DNA of 64,000 nt from Burkholderia sp. 8Y (GCF_902506145.1 NZ_LR733520.1:2442775-2506774); one strand, 5' to 3'. Positions 8,219 to 16,656 are shown, counted from the first letter of the stretch. Translations and numbers: made by a program. Notes: generated by a model not told the origin, from the letters alone.

Positions 8219-8982
8219 ATCGCCAGTCTTCCCTTTTTGAAGCGCCGGAAAGCGCGGTAATCGCGCCCGCGTTCACAACGCTCGAAAGCCAGTTCGACGC
8301 ACTGCCCGCCGACTGGCGCCGGCATCTGATGCCGTTCATCGAAAGCCCGCGGTTTGCGGCGCTCTGCGCGTTCGTGGATGCGGAGCGCGCCGCCGGCAAG
8401 ACCGTCTATCCCGCCGACGTATTTCGCGCGCTGCGTCTGACGCGCCCCGGCGACGTCAAAGTCATCATTCTCGGCCAGGACCCGTACCACGGCGAGGACA
8501 AGGGCGCGCCGCAAGCGCACGGCCTCGCGTTTTCGGTGCCCGCGCCGGTCCGCCCGCCGCCGTCGCTGCGCAACATCTTCAAGGAAATTCAGGCGAGTCT
8601 CGGCTTCACTGCGCCGTCGCACGGTTGCCTCGATACCTGGGCGAAGCAAGGCGTATTGCTCTTGAACACGTCGTTGACCGTCGAGCGCGACAAGGCGGGC
8701 AGTCACGCAAAGCGCGGCTGGGAGCAATGCACGGATACGCTCATCCACGAGATGGCGCTTCGGCACGACGGCCTCGTGTTCATGCTGTGGGGCGCGCACG
8801 CGCAGGCCAAGCGCGGGTTGATCGAGGGCACCGGCAAGGCGCATTGCGTGCTGGAAGCGCCGCATCCGTCGCCGCTCTCCGCGCATCGAGGGTTTTTCGG
8901 CTGCGGGCACTTCGCGCGCGCGAATGCGTATCTCGTCGAACACGGACGAGAGCCGATCGACTGGCGCTTGCCGGCTGCATGA
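8215..8982 (+). CDS. ung: Uracil-DNA glycosylase
   Basis: Family 1 UNG (255 aa) that removes uracil from DNA. The start ATG at 8215 overlaps the TGA of the CYTH gene. The water-activating loop GQDPYHGEDKGAPQAHGLAFSV contains the catalytic Asp; the Leu loop HPSPLSAHRGFFGCGHF and the LLLNTSLTV strand are intact. The N-terminus carries SSLFEAP, a short PCNA/beta-clamp-like QxxLF-type motif (QSSLF) at residues 4-8, which could bind the sliding clamp; that is an inference. A strong terminator follows directly. Confidence 0.96.
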   Translation: MNRQSSLFEAPESAVIAPAFTTLESQFDALPADWRRHLMPFIESPRFAALCAFVDAERAAGKTVYPADVFRALRLTRPGDVKVIILGQDPYHGEDKGAPQAHGLAFSVPAPVRPPPSLRNIFKEIQASLGFTAPSHGCLDTWAKQGVLLLNTSLTVERDKAGSHAKRGWEQCTDTLIHEMALRHDGLVFMLWGAHAQAKRGLIEGTGKAHCVLEAPHPSPLSAHRGFFGCGHFARANAYLVEHGREPIDWRLPAA

Positions 8983-8983
8983 A

Positions 8984-9017
8984 AAAACCCGCTGCATCGG
9001 ACGACGCAGCGGGTTTT
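8984..9017. terminator. Bidirectional intrinsic terminator between ung and azoR
   Basis: A perfect 12-bp inverted repeat: AAAACCCGCTGC at 8984-8995 and GCAGCGGGTTTT at 9006-9017, with a 10-base loop. It carries A and T runs on the two sides, so it works in both directions. It sits 1 bp after the ung stop and 25 bp before the end of the convergent azoR gene. Confidence 0.9.
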
Positions 9018-9041
9018 ACGATCGACGGCTCGAAAATTCGC

Positions 9042-9638
9042 TTACAGCGCGGCGATGGCCTCGCGCGCTTGCGCCAGCGCCGTGCCGGCCACGTCCGCGC
9101 CCATGTTCAGGCCTTCGGCATAGATGAAGCTGACATCGGTCATGCCGAGGAAACCGAGGAACGATTGCAGATACGGCGTCTGCGAGTCGTGCGGCGTGCC
9201 CACATACTTGCCGCCGCGCGCCGACACCACGAACACCTTCTTGCCTTTCACGAGACCTTCCGGACCATTCGCGGTGTAGCGGAACGTGATGCCGGCCCGC
9301 GCGATCTGGTCGAAATACGCCTTTAGCTGCGACGAAATGCCGAAGTTATAGAGCGGCGCCGCGATCACGACGATATCCGCCGCTTGCAATTCGTCGATCA
9401 GCGCCATGCTCTTCGCGTCGATGGCGGCTTGCTCGGGCGTGCGCTTGTCGGCGGGCGTGAAAAACGCGCCCAGCGTGGCGTCGTCGAGGTGCGGCAGGTT
9501 GTCGGCGAGCAGATGGCGGACGACGACCTTCGCGCCCGGATTGCCTTGTTGCAGCTTCGCGGTGAGTTCGTCGGCGAGCAGCGTCGACTGAGCGCCTTGC
9601 GAACGCGCGGCGGAATTGATTTGCAGAATCGTCGTCAT
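9042..9638 (-). CDS. azoR: FMN-dependent NADH-azoreductase
   Basis: Flavodoxin-fold NAD(P)H:quinone/azo reductase, 198 aa. The start at 9638 (MTTILQINSAARSQGAQSTLL) is chosen because the family N-terminus begins there and a good GGAAGG Shine-Dalgarno lies 8 bases upstream; upstream in-frame codons have no homology-like character. FMN-binding segments: SARSQGAQS-type phosphate loop near residue 10, APLYNFGISSQLKAYFDQIARAGITFRYT, and VSARGGKY. The gene stands alone between two terminated regions. Confidence 0.93.
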   Translation of the reverse strand: MTTILQINSAARSQGAQSTLLADELTAKLQQGNPGAKVVVRHLLADNLPHLDDATLGAFFTPADKRTPEQAAIDAKSMALIDELQAADIVVIAAPLYNFGISSQLKAYFDQIARAGITFRYTANGPEGLVKGKKVFVVSARGGKYVGTPHDSQTPYLQSFLGFLGMTDVSFIYAEGLNMGADVAGTALAQAREAIAAL

Positions 9639-9785
9639 GATGGCTTCCTTCCTGATTGAGGAGCGGGCACTGAGCGCACCCGCGTTAGGAAGCATTGTTC
9701 GTTTTTCGACGTCCGGGAAAAAGCCGCGCGGCCGTGAAGGATCGTTGCACCCGTAGAACAATCCTCCGACGTCCGCTGCGTTCTT

Positions 9786-11603
9786 TCAAGCTTTCAGCCA
9801 GCGTTCGCGCCACTGCTTCGACGGACCGCGGCCATCCATCGCGGTCAGCACGTATCGCGACACTTCCGGCGCGTCGAGCCGAACTTCCGTGCGGCGCAGT
9901 TCGTCGCGGCGGAACGTGTGGACCTCGATTCTCGCGCCCGGCAGATAGCGCGACAGCAGCGCGTCGAGATTCGATCCAGTGACGCGCAACCCGTCGATGG
10001 CCACGAGCACGTCGCCCGCCGACAGTCCCGCCTTCTGCGCCGCGCCGCCGTCGTGGACGACCGCGAGCGTCGACTCGGCGCCGCCGCGCACGCGCGCCCC
10101 GAGCGACGGCTTACCGGCCGTGCCGTTGGTCGGCATGTCGGGCGCGAGTGCAATGCCGAACGGCTCGAACAGCGCGTCGAGCGGCAAGTCGCGCGTGCCG
10201 CGCACGCCATCGCGAAAGAGCGCGCGCAGATCGGCGCCGGTCGCCTCCGCGAAAAGCGCCTCGACGTCTTCTTCGCGGATGCCGCGCGGCTTGCCGGTGT
10301 AGAAATCGCGGCCGTATCGCTGCCACAGCAGCCGCATGACGTCATCCAGCGACTTGCGGTTGTCCGTCTGCGCGCGAATCGACAAATCGAACGCCAGCGC
10401 GAGCAGCGATCCCTTCTGGTAATAGCTGACGATGGCGTTGGGCGCGTTCTCGTCGGCGCGGTAGTACTTGACCCACGCATCGAACGAACTCTGCGCGACC
10501 GATTGCTTCAGCCGGCCGCTGCCGCGCAGCACGCCGCCGATGGTCTTGCCGAGCAGCGAGAAATAGTCGCCCGCGCTGATGAGCCCGCTGCGCACCAGCA
10601 TGAGGTCATCGTAATAGGACGTGAAGCCCTCGAAGAGCCACAGCAGCGACGTGTAATTTTCCTGCGACAGATCGTAGGGCGCGAACGCCGCCGGCTTGAT
10701 GCGCTTCACGTTCCACGTATGGAAGTACTCGTGGCTGCACAAGCCCAGGTACGTGCGATAGCCGTCCGTCATTTCCGGGCGGCCCTGCACCGGAAGGTCG
10801 GTGCGATTGCAGATCAGCGCCGTCGAAGCGCGATGCTCCAGCCCGCCGTAACCATCGCTGACGGCGACGGTCATGAACACGTAGCGGTCCATCGGCGCTT
10901 TTTTCGTGCGCGGTTCGAAAAACGCGATCTGCGCTTCGCACACGCGCTTCAGGTCGGCGGCGAGCCGCTGCATGTCGAGCGCGACGACGCGCCCCGCGAT
11001 CACGATGTCATGCTTGACGCCGTGCGCGGTGAAGTTGCCGAGCGCGAATTCGCCGAGCGTGACGGGATGATCGACCAGTTCGTCGTAGTTCGCCGCTTCG
11101 TAGCTGCCGAAAGCGTAGCGTTTCGTCCCGCGCGATTCGGCAAGCGCCGTCGCGACGCGCCAGTTGCGGTGCGCGCCGCCCGGCGGCGGTTGAATATCGA
11201 CCAGGCAAGGTGCGCCCGCCTGCCCTTCCACCGCCAGAAAGACGCTCGTGCCGTTGAAGAAGCCGACCGTATCGTCGAGATGCGCGGCGCGCACCGACAT
11301 GTCCCACGCATAGACTTCGTAGCGCAGCGTGAGCGGGCCGTCGAGCGGCGCGGCTTGCCACGCGTGCTTGTCGGTCTTCTCGATGGCGACGCGCCGGCCC
11401 GCCGCGTTGAACGCCTGCAACGTCACGATGTTGCGCGCGAATTCGCGGATCATGTAGCTGCCCGGAATCCACACTGGCAGCAGGAATCGCTGCCCGGCCG
11501 GGTCCGGCTGCGCGACGGTCAGCGTCACTTCGAACAGATGCGCCGCCGGGTTCTTCGGACCAATGCTGTAGCGCACCGGTTGCGTGACTGAACTCGTTGC
11601 CAT
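9786..11603 (-). CDS. M61 family metallopeptidase with PDZ domain
   Basis: Protein of 605 aa related to glycyl aminopeptidases. The start at 11603 (MATSSVTQPVRYSIGP) is preferred over a longer GTG/ATG form because the family's first beta strand begins here. An N-terminal beta domain (VTLTVAQPDPAGQRFLLPVWIPGSYMIREFARNI) precedes the catalytic zinc motif HEYFHTWNVKRIKP near residue 290. A PDZ domain lies at about residues 500-580 (LAVVHDGGAAQKAGLSAGDVLVAIDGLRV). No signal peptide is visible, so cytoplasmic action is likely. It is downstream of dsbC on the same strand but separated by a terminator. Confidence 0.9.
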   Translation of the reverse strand: MATSSVTQPVRYSIGPKNPAAHLFEVTLTVAQPDPAGQRFLLPVWIPGSYMIREFARNIVTLQAFNAAGRRVAIEKTDKHAWQAAPLDGPLTLRYEVYAWDMSVRAAHLDDTVGFFNGTSVFLAVEGQAGAPCLVDIQPPPGGAHRNWRVATALAESRGTKRYAFGSYEAANYDELVDHPVTLGEFALGNFTAHGVKHDIVIAGRVVALDMQRLAADLKRVCEAQIAFFEPRTKKAPMDRYVFMTVAVSDGYGGLEHRASTALICNRTDLPVQGRPEMTDGYRTYLGLCSHEYFHTWNVKRIKPAAFAPYDLSQENYTSLLWLFEGFTSYYDDLMLVRSGLISAGDYFSLLGKTIGGVLRGSGRLKQSVAQSSFDAWVKYYRADENAPNAIVSYYQKGSLLALAFDLSIRAQTDNRKSLDDVMRLLWQRYGRDFYTGKPRGIREEDVEALFAEATGADLRALFRDGVRGTRDLPLDALFEPFGIALAPDMPTNGTAGKPSLGARVRGGAESTLAVVHDGGAAQKAGLSAGDVLVAIDGLRVTGSNLDALLSRYLPGARIEVHTFRRDELRRTEVRLDAPEVSRYVLTAMDGRGPSKQWRERWLKA

Positions 11604-11663
11604 ATGCGTCCTTGTTCTTGTTCTGGGCGTTGCTTCATTGCGCGTCGTGCGCAACGGCGAGCC

Positions 11664-11694
11664 GTAAAAAGAAAGGAGGCGCTCTCGCGCCTCC
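11664..11694 (-). terminator. Intrinsic terminator downstream of dsbC
   Basis: Read on the minus strand, an 8-bp perfect stem GGAGGCGC-GAGA-GCGCCTCC (11694-11675) is followed by TTTCTTTTTA. It would end transcripts of dsbC before the M61 peptidase gene. Confidence 0.85.
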
Positions 11695-11714
11695 CTTGCC
11701 TGATCGGGCCGTGC

Positions 11715-12446
11715 TCAGTGCGCGGCCGAGATTTCCTTCTCCAGCCGGTCGGCGGGCACTGCGCCCGGCAGACGGCGTCCGTCCGCGAGGAACACGGTCG
11801 GCGTGCCGGAGACGTTCATCGCGTGGCCGAGCTTCAGGTTCTTGTCGATCGCGGCGGTGTCGCACGTGCCGGCGGTGGTCGGCGGCTTGCGGTCGAGCAT
11901 CCAGCTTTCCCAGCTCATCGCGCGGTCCTTCGAGCACCAGATCGACTTTGATTTCTCCGTCGAATCCGGCGACAGCACCGGATAGAGGAACGTGTAGACG
12001 GTCACGTTGTCGATGGACTTCAGCGACGATTCCAGCTGCTTGCAATACGGACAGTTCGGATCGGAGAACACGGCGATCTTGCGGCTGCCGTTGCCTTTGA
12101 CGACCTTCACCGCGTTCTCGAACGGCAGCTTCGCGAAGTCGATCTTGTTGGTTTGCGCGAGCCGCGCTTCGGTCAGATTCTTGTTGCTGCGCGTATCGAC
12201 CAGATCGCCGATCATCACGTAGTTGCCGGTTGCGTCGCTATAGACGATCTGCGAGCCGAGGTTCACTTCGTAGAGCCCCGGTATCGGCGTCTTGTCGATG
12301 CTCTTGATGGTCGCTTCGCCCATGCGCGATTCGAGCGTCGATTTCAGTTTGTCCGTGGTTTGGTCGGCCTGCGCCGAACATCCGAGTCCGAGCGTCACGG
12401 CAAGCGTTGCTGCCGCGGCAAGGGCGAGGCGAAGAGTGGTTTTCAT
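11715..12446 (-). CDS. dsbC: Thiol:disulfide interchange protein DsbC
   Basis: Periplasmic disulfide isomerase of 243 aa. A signal peptide ends near residue 27 (GLGCSAQADQ). The N-terminal dimerisation domain includes IKSIDKTPIPGLYEVNLGSQIVYSD. The thioredoxin-like domain carries the active site CPYC at residues 132-135 in VFSDPNCPYCKQLESSL, and the cis-Pro loop is VSGTPTVFLADGRRLPG. A second pair of Cys (WCSKDRAMSW and GTCDTAA) matches the structural disulfide of DsbC proteins. Partner would be DsbD in the inner membrane, not seen here. Confidence 0.94.
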   Translation of the reverse strand: MKTTLRLALAAAATLAVTLGLGCSAQADQTTDKLKSTLESRMGEATIKSIDKTPIPGLYEVNLGSQIVYSDATGNYVMIGDLVDTRSNKNLTEARLAQTNKIDFAKLPFENAVKVVKGNGSRKIAVFSDPNCPYCKQLESSLKSIDNVTVYTFLYPVLSPDSTEKSKSIWCSKDRAMSWESWMLDRKPPTTAGTCDTAAIDKNLKLGHAMNVSGTPTVFLADGRRLPGAVPADRLEKEISAAH

Positions 12447-12522
12447 GCCGTTTCCCGAGAGTGGGGGCGACGCGTGAGGTGCGCGCCCGCCGTGGAGATT
12501 AAGTGCGATCGCTGCTGACGCC

Positions 12523-13695
12523 TCACCCGAGCGCCGCCGACACCAGCCAGCGTTTGGCGAGCGGCTGCGCGCCGACGAGCGCCATGCCCGTGTTGCGGAC
12601 CGCCTGCGCGAACGTGCCCGGCGCCGAAAAGAGCCGCTGCATGCCGTCCGTCACGACCATCAGCTTCTGAATGTCTTCCCGGCGCGCGCGCTCGTAGCGG
12701 CGCAGCAGGATTGGATCGCCGAGATCGCGGAAGGCTTCCTTGTTGGCGATGACGTCGGCGAGCGCGGCGACATCGCGTAGGCCGAGATTCATGCCCTGCC
12801 CGCACAGCGGATGAATGAGATGCGCGGCATCGCCGACGAGCGCGACGCGCGGCGCGATGAGCCGGTCCACCGTCTGCAGCCCGAGCGGGAAGCCCTGCGC
12901 GGGCGTCACGCATTCCAGCGCGCCGAGCGTGTTTTCCGTGGCCTCTTCGACTTTCGCGGCCAGTTGTGCCGGATCGAGCGCAAGCAGCTCGTCCGCGTGC
13001 CCGGTGCGCGCCGACCAGACGAGCGACACGTGATCGCCCGGAAGCGGCAGGAGCGCGATGATTTCGGTATCGCGAAACCACTGATAGGCCGTTTCGCCGT
13101 GCGGCCGCTCGGCCTTGAAGTTCGCGACGACACCCGTCTGCCGGTAGTCGCGGCGATGCATCTTCGCGCCCATTTGCGCGCGCACCCACGAATGCGCGCC
13201 GTCCGCCCCGACGATCAGATCCGTCTGCAGCGTCTCGCCGCTCGAAAGAACGACGTGCGCGGCGTCGTCGTCGATCGTCATGCCCTGTGCGCGCGCCTCG
13301 AACCACGACAGGCTCGGCTGAAAGCGCAACGCGGCGTCGAGCGCCTGTTCGATCAACGTCGATTCGACGATCCACGCAAGCTGCGGCACCGAAGCCTGAA
13401 ACGCCGAGAAGTGCAGCTCGGCGTGCGTGTCGCCGAAAACGCGCATGTCGAACACCGGGCCGAGCCGCGAGCGATCGAGCGCCTGCCACACGCGCAGCCG
13501 TTCGAGCAGCGTCTCTGAACTGGACGACAGCGCGTAGATGCGCGAATCGAACACGGCGCCTGCGGCCAGGCCCGCCGCGGGCGGCGCGAGCAGCGCGACA
13601 CGCCGGCCCGACTGAGCGAGCGCGAGCGCGGCCGTCTTGCCGACGAGCCCGCCACCGACGACGACCGCGTGAAAGGTCAAGGGATGCGAAGTCAT
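12523..13695 (-). CDS. UbiH/UbiF-family FAD-dependent hydroxylase
   Basis: Flavoprotein monooxygenase of ubiquinone biosynthesis, 390 aa. The start at 13695 (MTSHPLTFHAVVVGGGLVGKTAA) places the Rossmann GxGxxG at the N-terminus; longer frames upstream add low-complexity sequence. Conserved parts: DLIVGADGAHSWVR (DG motif) and VALVGDAAHLIHPLCGQGMNLGLRDVAAL, the second FAD/ubiquinone-hydroxylase signature. The exact ring position it hydroxylates (UbiH, UbiF or another member) cannot be told from sequence alone. dsbC lies 76 bp downstream on the same strand. Confidence 0.88.
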   Translation of the reverse strand: MTSHPLTFHAVVVGGGLVGKTAALALAQSGRRVALLAPPAAGLAAGAVFDSRIYALSSSSETLLERLRVWQALDRSRLGPVFDMRVFGDTHAELHFSAFQASVPQLAWIVESTLIEQALDAALRFQPSLSWFEARAQGMTIDDDAAHVVLSSGETLQTDLIVGADGAHSWVRAQMGAKMHRRDYRQTGVVANFKAERPHGETAYQWFRDTEIIALLPLPGDHVSLVWSARTGHADELLALDPAQLAAKVEEATENTLGALECVTPAQGFPLGLQTVDRLIAPRVALVGDAAHLIHPLCGQGMNLGLRDVAALADVIANKEAFRDLGDPILLRRYERARREDIQKLMVVTDGMQRLFSAPGTFAQAVRNTGMALVGAQPLAKRWLVSAALG

Positions 13696-13768
13696 CCGGG
13701 CATTATAGCCGCGAGGGTTGCGCGGGTTTTGCCGCTCGCCGGACGAAAACGCAGGCGCGGCCCGGCGG

Positions 13769-13774
13769 TACAAT
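13769..13774 (+). promoter_or_regulatory. Possible -10 box of the native ychF promoter
   Basis: TACAAT lies 122 bp before the ychF start codon of the left repeat, in the short region divergent from the ubiH-like gene. No good -35 box is visible. If this is the original ychF promoter it now drives only the 34-codon stub left by the integrated element. Confidence 0.35.
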
Positions 13775-13884
13775 AGCGGTTTGCCCGGCCGCCCGAGCGG
13801 CCGCCGCGCTGGCGGGCGCGCTTGTCGCCGCCCGGCGCGCATCGTTTGACGAAACCCGCGCGGCGAAGCGCCGTCTCACCAGTT

Positions 13885-13999
13885 CGAAGGATTCCATGAG
13901 CCTCCAATGCGGCATCGTCGGCTTGCCTAACGTCGGCAAGTCCACGCTTTTCAATGCACTGACCAAGGCGGGGATTGCCGCCGAGAATTATCCGTTCTG
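13885..13999 (+). repeat. Left attachment repeat (ychF 5' copy 1)
   Basis: 115 bp identical to 24390-24504 except G at 13973 against A at 24478. It starts 11 bp before the ATG, so it includes the AAGGA ribosome binding site, and ends after TTCTG. Downstream of 13999 the two copies diverge completely (acggtccg against cacgatcg), which marks the element boundary. Confidence 0.92.
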
Positions 14000-14000
14000 A
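13896..14000 (+). pseudogene. ychF: ychF stub: first 34 codons, cut off by the element
   Basis: Begins exactly like ychF (MSLQCGIVGLPNVGKSTLFN) and contains the complete P-loop. After codon 34 (NYPF) the element sequence creates an immediate TGA at 13998-14000. It keeps the original chromosomal upstream region and ribosome binding site, so a 34-residue peptide could still be made. The functional gene is the restored copy at 24401. Confidence 0.9.
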
Positions 14001-14134
14001 CGGTCCGCTTGGTTTTGCCTTTGGAAGCAGTAGGTTAGTGAATCCCCGGCAACACCTAGCAACAAAACAAGAACAAAATCGAGGCTCTTTTCATGAGCGC
14101 CTAATCATACCTCCAGTGCGCCATCGCTTCCGTG

Positions 14135-14533
14135 TTATTGATCGATGTCCGGCTTGTCATCTCGCATCACGTGGTAGGTGCCATCCCGCCAATCAATAGC
14201 CCACGCGTGTTGATCTCTAAGATAGACCGTGCATACGTCTGGAGAAGGAGGATCGTTCCAACCTTTCTCGGTAACTGCCGGCAGACCGTTAGGCAGGAAG
14301 TAATGCATGGCAGTGACCCCCTTGTGACCGATAGAATGCCCGGACGTAAGACAAGGCTGCCTTAGAATCGTCAACCGCGATTCCCACCTACCGCCCGACT
14401 CTATTGGAATGACATGCATCAGCGAGGCTAACGGCTCCTGCCAATAGACGTAGACGCAGCCGACACTCAATAGCGCACACACCCCGAATAAGAGGCTCCT
14501 CTTCTTCAAGTAGGCGGTACCATGCGACGTCAT
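14135..14533 (-). CDS. Hypothetical membrane-anchored protein (132 aa)
   Basis: No recognised family. A single hydrophobic segment near residues 13-31 (LLFGVCALLSVGCVYVYW) follows a basic N-terminus, so it is probably an inner-membrane anchored or exported protein. The rest is a soluble domain with aromatic and polar residues ending HAWAIDWRDGTYHVMRDDKPDIDQ. The start overlaps the stop of the upstream lipoprotein gene by 4 bp, indicating coupled translation and a shared role. It lies at the left end of the mobile element. Confidence 0.6.
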   Translation of the reverse strand: MTSHGTAYLKKRSLLFGVCALLSVGCVYVYWQEPLASLMHVIPIESGGRWESRLTILRQPCLTSGHSIGHKGVTAMHYFLPNGLPAVTEKGWNDPPSPDVCTVYLRDQHAWAIDWRDGTYHVMRDDKPDIDQ

Positions 14534-15009
14534 TGGACTTGGAGCCGCTTGGTCTTCTGCGCCTGAAATTCTGCGTCACTGATGACCCCAGCGTCCTTAA
14601 GTGCCTTCAACTTTATTAGATCTGTGTAAAGATCGGGAGCTTGCTGTCGTGAGACCGCAGCGCGTGGAGACTCAGTAATTTCGACACGCTGACTCGTCAA
14701 CTTCGTACTATCGAAGTCGCCCTTCTTGCCGAAACTGACAACTCGTCCATTCCTAACCGCGACGAAATAGTCCTCGGGAAAATTTCCGTCTGCCGCAATG
14801 ACCGTTTTGACCCACCGATACTGAAGATATTCAAGATCTGCCATAGAGGAAATTGATTTGGGCTCCCCCAATGTTTGAATAACTTCCTGCCGCGTCATAC
14901 CGACAGAGATTTTGTTCATTTGATCTGCGGTACCGAAGACCATTGCCATGCAGCCGGTGAGCGACAACGCAGCAACACATAATAGCAGTTTTACATATGC
15001 TTTTCTCAT
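14530..15009 (-). CDS. Lipoprotein with BamE/SmpA-like and SHOCT-like segments
   Basis: 159 aa. The N-terminus is a lipoprotein signal with lipobox LTGC (Cys20). The segment ISVGMTRQEVIQTLGEPKSISSMADLEYLQYRW has the G-M-x-x-x-E-V-x-x-x-x-G-x-P pattern of SmpA/OmlA (BamE-like) domains. The C-terminus DLIKLKALKDAGVISDAEFQAQKTKRL matches the short SHOCT motif (oligomerisation). Translationally coupled to the membrane protein gene at 14135-14533. A mobile element carrying its own envelope lipoprotein with this combination is notable; what it does is unknown. Confidence 0.72.
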   Translation of the reverse strand: MRKAYVKLLLCVAALSLTGCMAMVFGTADQMNKISVGMTRQEVIQTLGEPKSISSMADLEYLQYRWVKTVIAADGNFPEDYFVAVRNGRVVSFGKKGDFDSTKLTSQRVEITESPRAAVSRQQAPDLYTDLIKLKALKDAGVISDAEFQAQKTKRLQVQ

Positions 15010-15061
15010 AGCAACCCACTCTTTGTTTCTGATTAGATGGCGGCAGCAGACACCGTGTGTT

Positions 15062-15586
15062 TCATGCTGGATTCAAAAGAGGCTTTATGCCGAATATCAA
15101 TCCAGATCGCACTTTCATCTCGAATTCATACGCTTCTCTGCTAGAACTAACAACGGCAAATTGATAATCGAAATTGCGGCGGATGTATGCTTTGGTCAAT
15201 CGGTCTAGAGTGTTCTCCCCCGACGCAAACTTCCGCAACTCATCCAGCCCCAAGCTGGGCAAGACCAGCCGATTGGCGACATACACACAAAATTGGTCGC
15301 CGCTTAGTCGCCCGGACGCGTGGCTTTCCAGTCGAGTTACGAGTCCATATCGCGCTCTTCCCGCAACCTTCGCTTTTTCGATTTCCCTGCCGGACATTCC
15401 CGCGTAAATGAAGGCATCGTTATGCCAAATTACGTACACACCTGCACCCACTGCCGGAATACTGGTATTGGGCCAGTCTGAAAAACGGTACCTAGGAGAA
15501 AAGGCTCCAGTGTCGAGGCTCTCAATCATCGCGTGTTGCGTAGGTTGGCAATTGGAAAGCTTCACGCTGGAGAAGCCCCCGAGCAA
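15062..15586 (-). CDS. GIY-YIG domain protein (174 aa)
   Basis: The segment GAGVYVIWHNDAFIYAGMSGREIEKAKVAGRARYGLVTRLESHASGR has the layout of the GIY-YIG nuclease fold: GVY, then Y-A-G with SGR, and a downstream catalytic-type Arg and His. The terminal Glu expected in active nucleases could be among YEFEMKVRSGL. A TTG start at 15586 is chosen because GGGAG lies 8 bases upstream; the in-frame ATG at 15529 has no ribosome binding site. It could be a homing-type or restriction-type nuclease, or a stand-alone domain of a defence or mobility function. Lies in the mobile element without an obvious partner. Confidence 0.68.
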   Translation of the reverse strand: MLGGFSSVKLSNCQPTQHAMIESLDTGAFSPRYRFSDWPNTSIPAVGAGVYVIWHNDAFIYAGMSGREIEKAKVAGRARYGLVTRLESHASGRLSGDQFCVYVANRLVLPSLGLDELRKFASGENTLDRLTKAYIRRNFDYQFAVVSSSREAYEFEMKVRSGLIFGIKPLLNPA

Positions 15587-15620
15587 AGCAGGTTTCTCCC
15601 TTCTGTGTCTTTAGCAGGTT

Positions 15621-15908
15621 TTAACTCGGCAAACACCTGAACTGGACCTCTGCCGATGCGTAAGTACCGATACCAGAATCTTTGCCGGTGCTTCCGACCG
15701 GTGACATAACGCGACCCTGATTAGCACAAAACGTCGAAGCGTCTCGGAACATGCGAGCTTTCACGCCGCTTCCAGAGAAATCGGTGAAGTTTCCCAATCC
15801 ACCAATCATATAGAGATCGGGACCAATCTGCTGAACGCCGTCGGTACCCATCGTGGAGGCACACCCGGCCAAAGCAGTCACGAAGGCGCATGCAACAAGT
15901 CTTTTCAT
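15621..15908 (-). CDS. Small lipoprotein (95 aa)
   Basis: Start chosen at 15908, where MKRLVACAFVTALAGCAS forms a lipoprotein signal with lipobox LAGC. The mature part contains GPDLYMIGGLGNFTDFSGSGVKARMFRDASTFCANQGRVMSPV and ends in RCLPS, with two Cys that may pair. The pattern (YMI, Ala-Phe/Cys helix, then a beta strand ending with Cys) recurs in small periplasmic proteins of unknown function. Part of the element's set of exported proteins. Confidence 0.65.
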   Translation of the reverse strand: MKRLVACAFVTALAGCASTMGTDGVQQIGPDLYMIGGLGNFTDFSGSGVKARMFRDASTFCANQGRVMSPVGSTGKDSGIGTYASAEVQFRCLPS

Positions 15909-16083
15909 TGAATCAGTCCGAATGGTGTAAGAAAGGCACATAACAAGCGGGAAGGGTCGCCAGTGCGTTTACGGACAAATAGTCTGGGACTTTAATAAGC
16001 CACTGCGCGATTCCCTTAAGTTTCTTCTCATCGTGTCGTTAACCGATGAAGCGCATTGCCGAAAACGTCTATTGAGGACCAAA

Positions 16084-16311
16084 ATGAAAGCTCTTTTAGC
16101 CAGTCTTATCGCTGCCGTTGCCCTCGCAGGGTGTGCGGCACCTGACGTCGATTGGACTCATGCCGAGCAGTCTTGCTCTACCCGGTGCACCGATGGATAC
16201 AACCAGTGCATTTCGAAGTTCACCATGACACCCTTCCTGACCCAGCATGGTTGTAATGAGTCCCTGAAGGTCTGCGCTTCCTCCTGCGGAGCCAAAGTAG
16301 CAGTCCAGTAA
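16084..16311 (+). CDS. Small Cys-rich lipoprotein (75 aa)
   Basis: Starts at ATG 16084 (MKALLASLIAAVALAGCAAPDVDW), with lipobox LAGC. The mature domain holds six further Cys residues (SCSTRCTDGYNQC, GCNESLKVCASSCG), suggesting three disulfides and an outer-membrane or periplasmic location. An upstream in-frame GTG at 16033 would destroy the signal and is rejected. Family not recognised. Confidence 0.65.
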   Translation: MKALLASLIAAVALAGCAAPDVDWTHAEQSCSTRCTDGYNQCISKFTMTPFLTQHGCNESLKVCASSCGAKVAVQ

Positions 16312-16656
16312 TCTAAGACCATGAAGCCCTTGTTGAAGCTGTGCAAGGATCCAAGCCCTACCCATATGCCCTCTTTCGGCAAACATAGCCCCCGTTTCTG
16401 CTGTTCCCTGCCAGCCTGACACCCCGCCACTTTGGCCAAAGCCGATCAAATTTCAGGAAAGGTCCTCACTCGTCAGCGATTCAACAACAACAACTCGGCT
16501 CTAGAGGCGACTTTTTTGAAGTCATTCCTTGGAGCGATAGGGGGTACTTCCGCCAGCCAGCTTCGAATGAAAACCACGGTTTCCGCCCGTGGCGGTGGAG
16601 CACGCCGCCAGCCGCCTACAATTAGGGCTGCACCACCACAACCGAGATCAAACCCA
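16312..16656. other. Intergenic stretch in the element
   Basis: No convincing gene. The right part (about 16505-16625) is a member of a degenerate repeat also present near 17368-17490 (see repeat entries). Confidence 0.4.
16505..16618 (+). repeat. Degenerate direct repeat, copy 1
   Basis: Reads GAGGCGACTTTTTTGAAGTC then CATTCCTTGGAGCGATAGGG, a Cys/Arg-free stretch, and ends GCACGCCGCCAGCCGCCTAC. It aligns through its whole length with 17368-17487, with the strongest match in the GAGCGATAGGGG core and in the CACGCCGCC part. Divergence is high (roughly a quarter of positions by eye). Confidence 0.55.

Noticed and set aside
9918..11591. Plus-strand open frame of 557 codons opposite the M61 peptidase
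   Set aside because: Antisense shadow; the minus-strand product has the HEYFH zinc motif and PDZ domain.
13885..13999. Simple partial duplication of ychF unrelated to mobility
   Set aside because: The second copy lies exactly at the junction next to an integrase gene and the sequence between is compositionally distinct, which fits site-specific integration better.
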